From positions 105,001 to 117,500 of the forward strand of contig KV908392.1 of the NCBI GenBank assembly GCA_002005505.1: a DNA stretch of 12,500 bases, given 5' to 3'. The notes beneath the pieces were generated by a model that saw only the letters and a program-made list of their open reading frames with translations, ran no database searches and was not told where the DNA came from. This document shows, piece by piece, positions 9,346 through 12,500 of the stretch (positions are counted from its first letter, which is position 1; each line of letters begins with the position of its first letter). The DNA is from Botryococcus braunii (taxonomy: Eukaryota > Chlorophyta > Trebouxiophyceae). The position numbers and the translations under genes were made by a program.

Positions 9346-9471
9346 CGCACTCCAAAGGAACACTCCTTTTCTCAAACCCACGGGCTCCAGGCTATGAGTT
9401 TGACACTGCATAAACTCTGTGTGACAAAGTCTGCATTGGCTGATGGCCGATCCCGTGGGTTTATGTCATAG
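8791..9471 (+). pseudogene. Decayed decapeptide-repeat coding region (inferred)
   Basis: Because the satellite monomer is 30 bases, one frame reads it as ten-residue repeats. The clean units near 9241-9330 give K-N-D-D-I-S-Q-A-I-T, and the middle monomers give G-E-N-V-D-T-S-E-A. The left units are Lys/His-rich (K-Y-D-H-M-P-K-A-R-N, K-H-D-G-T-Y-K-A-T-S). The frame is broken by a TAA at 8868-8870, coinciding with a 31-base unit, by a TGA at 8969-8971, by a TAG near 8995 and by single-base indels (for instance an extra G near 9241). The last piece is open from 9199 to a TAG at 9469-9471, giving a non-repetitive tail of about 45 codons. No family is recognised, and it may never have been coding. 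Confidence 0.3.
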
Positions 9472-9824
9472 CTCAGCACTCATCCATCACGCCATGTGGC
9501 CTCACCTTCTACATATGAAAAACAGCAAGCGATGCTGAACACCAAGGAGCGCAAGCACCTGACCCATTTGCTTTCCTACTGGAATTCGCTCCAACTTCTG
9601 GGCCGCAACCATTAGTAATGCTCAACAGCTGGCTAAAACCTGTTATGGTTTAGGGAACACATGGATTCTCGGCCTTGCAACAATCTACTCAGATTTCTAA
9701 TGTTGGCGGGGATGCTTGGACATATAAGGGCAATACTGCAGACAATCCAGGTTGGGAAACCTTATTATACAAGTGGGTTTCTCCCTCCTATTGTAACTTA
9801 TATTCATAGGCCTAGATTCTGACA

Positions 9825-9826
<2 letters not shown>
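9346..9826. other. Unique DNA, no gene seen
   Basis: The first 125 bases would be the tail of the decapeptide frame. The rest is mixed sequence without recognisable motifs or repeats. Confidence 0.45.
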
Positions 9827-11485
<1,659 letters not shown>

Positions 11486-12500
11486 TCACTTCACAACACC
11501 AACTCCATCCAAAGCAAGGGGGGCCCACATCCGAGGCCCTGCCAGGAAAAATGATGGTATCTAAGAACAGATGGTGTGTTACCGGGTATATGCAGTTGTC
11601 AACATTGGGTTCCATAAACTCCGGGTTGCTATTTGGTCCAGCCTTGGACTGTATGATCAAGTGCGCTATTCCGTAAACAGCAATGTGACCCACGCAGCGT
11701 AGCCCTGTCCCCGCTGATGATCTGGCATTTTACGTGTATTTTCCTTCGCGAGCCCACTGTAGGCGAGTGGGCCTTGTTGGTCGGAAACATAAAGCAGCTT
11801 GGGAAATCGATGCTAGACTACCCATGCTTTTCCCAGACGCATGTATGCACAGTACAAAACACTTTAATAGCTGCTGCAACGCTTATCAATTTTCAACGGC
11901 CATACATACGATAGGGGCACCACAACTTGGACAACGATCTGGATGTAGTTTTCAAAATAAGAGAGAACTTTGAACCCACGAAAGTGTAAGACAATCGCGA
12001 AAATATTTTGACTCGATATTACTTTTAATTTGCTCTGATATCCTTATAGCATAGATCTGGCTTGACCTCCCACCTAACGGATAGATCCGGTTTCCCTCCG
12101 GGGACACATCAGCTTTGATTACACTTTTCGACCGTATCTTCGTCAAAATACTGCCACGTGGAGGACGGCTACGGGATCAATGATGCTAGCCACTACGTAA
12201 ATGCATCTGCGGATCAGGTGTGGCGTCTGTTTCAGCAAACGTTTACGTCGTGACTTGTTGCGACTTAACCTGACTAGTATGATTTTCCGGTCTGGAAGGA
12301 CAATTGGAGCATGACCGTGGGGTCTGTTGGCAGAGAGGTGAAGCCGAGTGGCCACATTAATCGGGTTTAGGCGACCATCAGTTTAAAACTCGGCGGAAAT
12401 GGAGCTTCGTGAACTGACGGGGAAAAGGTGTGTTTACAAGATTCAATCAAGTGAACGCTTCTGTACCTCGTTCTTGTTAATTGAAGGCGTAGCCAGACCG
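11486..12500. other. Unique DNA, no gene seen
   Basis: About one kilobase free of simple repeats, AT-richer than the rest around 11830-12060. Several open frames of 60-80 codons exist on both strands. None has a recognisable motif, and I could not identify a promoter, RNA gene or transposon end. Confidence 0.45.

Noticed and set aside
12143..12355. 70-codon Arg-rich minus-strand frame at the right end
   Set aside because: It is short, without a recognisable motif, and within the range expected by chance.

Overview
This window looks like repeat-rich nuclear DNA from a eukaryote. It has long dinucleotide arrays of (CT)n/(GA)n and (CA)n/(GT)n, a 90-base pure (TAC) run, at least eight minisatellites with distinct unit lengths, and RNA polymerase III type box sequences. 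There is no run of compact, closely packed open frames as in a bacterium or phage. I cannot name the organism. Marine invertebrates, lampreys and some algae carry DNA of this texture, but no recognised gene decides between them.

Layout. At 1-2020 there is a 288-base (CT)n array, a (CA)n array and a cluster of CACCGGA-rich 49-67 bp repeats. At 2021-3630 a cassette of about 440 bases, containing a 50-bp tandem array, occurs twice in direct orientation. Between the copies lie a hairpin region, a (CT)-C-(CA)-(GC) compound microsatellite, a polypyrimidine tract and four copies of a 73-bp repeat. At 3631-5010 there are (GA)n and (GT)n/(CA)n/(GA)n arrays, then a 20-bp tandem array. At 5190-6075 there is a 34-bp array and degenerate GAT/CAT DNA. 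At 6355-6975 there is C-rich DNA and twelve copies of a 22-bp repeat. At 7050-8410 there is a cluster of CACATGGG palindromes and about 700 bases of TAC/TGC trinucleotide DNA. At 8600-9345 there is a tRNA-like (SINE-like) stretch and a 30-bp satellite that reads as decapeptides. At 9827-10121 there is another (CA)n/(GA)n compound array. At 10122-11485 the minus strand is open for over 1.3 kb. From 11486 to the end I see no recognisable feature.

No complete gene with a recognised product can be called. The best coding candidates are the minus-strand open frame ending in the 9.9-10.1 kb microsatellites, the decayed 30-bp/10-residue repeat at 8.8-9.47 kb, and, more weakly, a Thr/Ala-rich mucin-like frame through the trinucleotide block. 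Most other open frames here are by-products of simple repeats, which lack stops in several frames at once.

I see no system of cooperating genes. The most unusual points are the decapeptide satellite with a three-unit higher-order period, the duplicated minisatellite cassette with 41/50-bp unit variants, and the CACATGGG palindromes whose outer arms differ between copies yet stay complementary.
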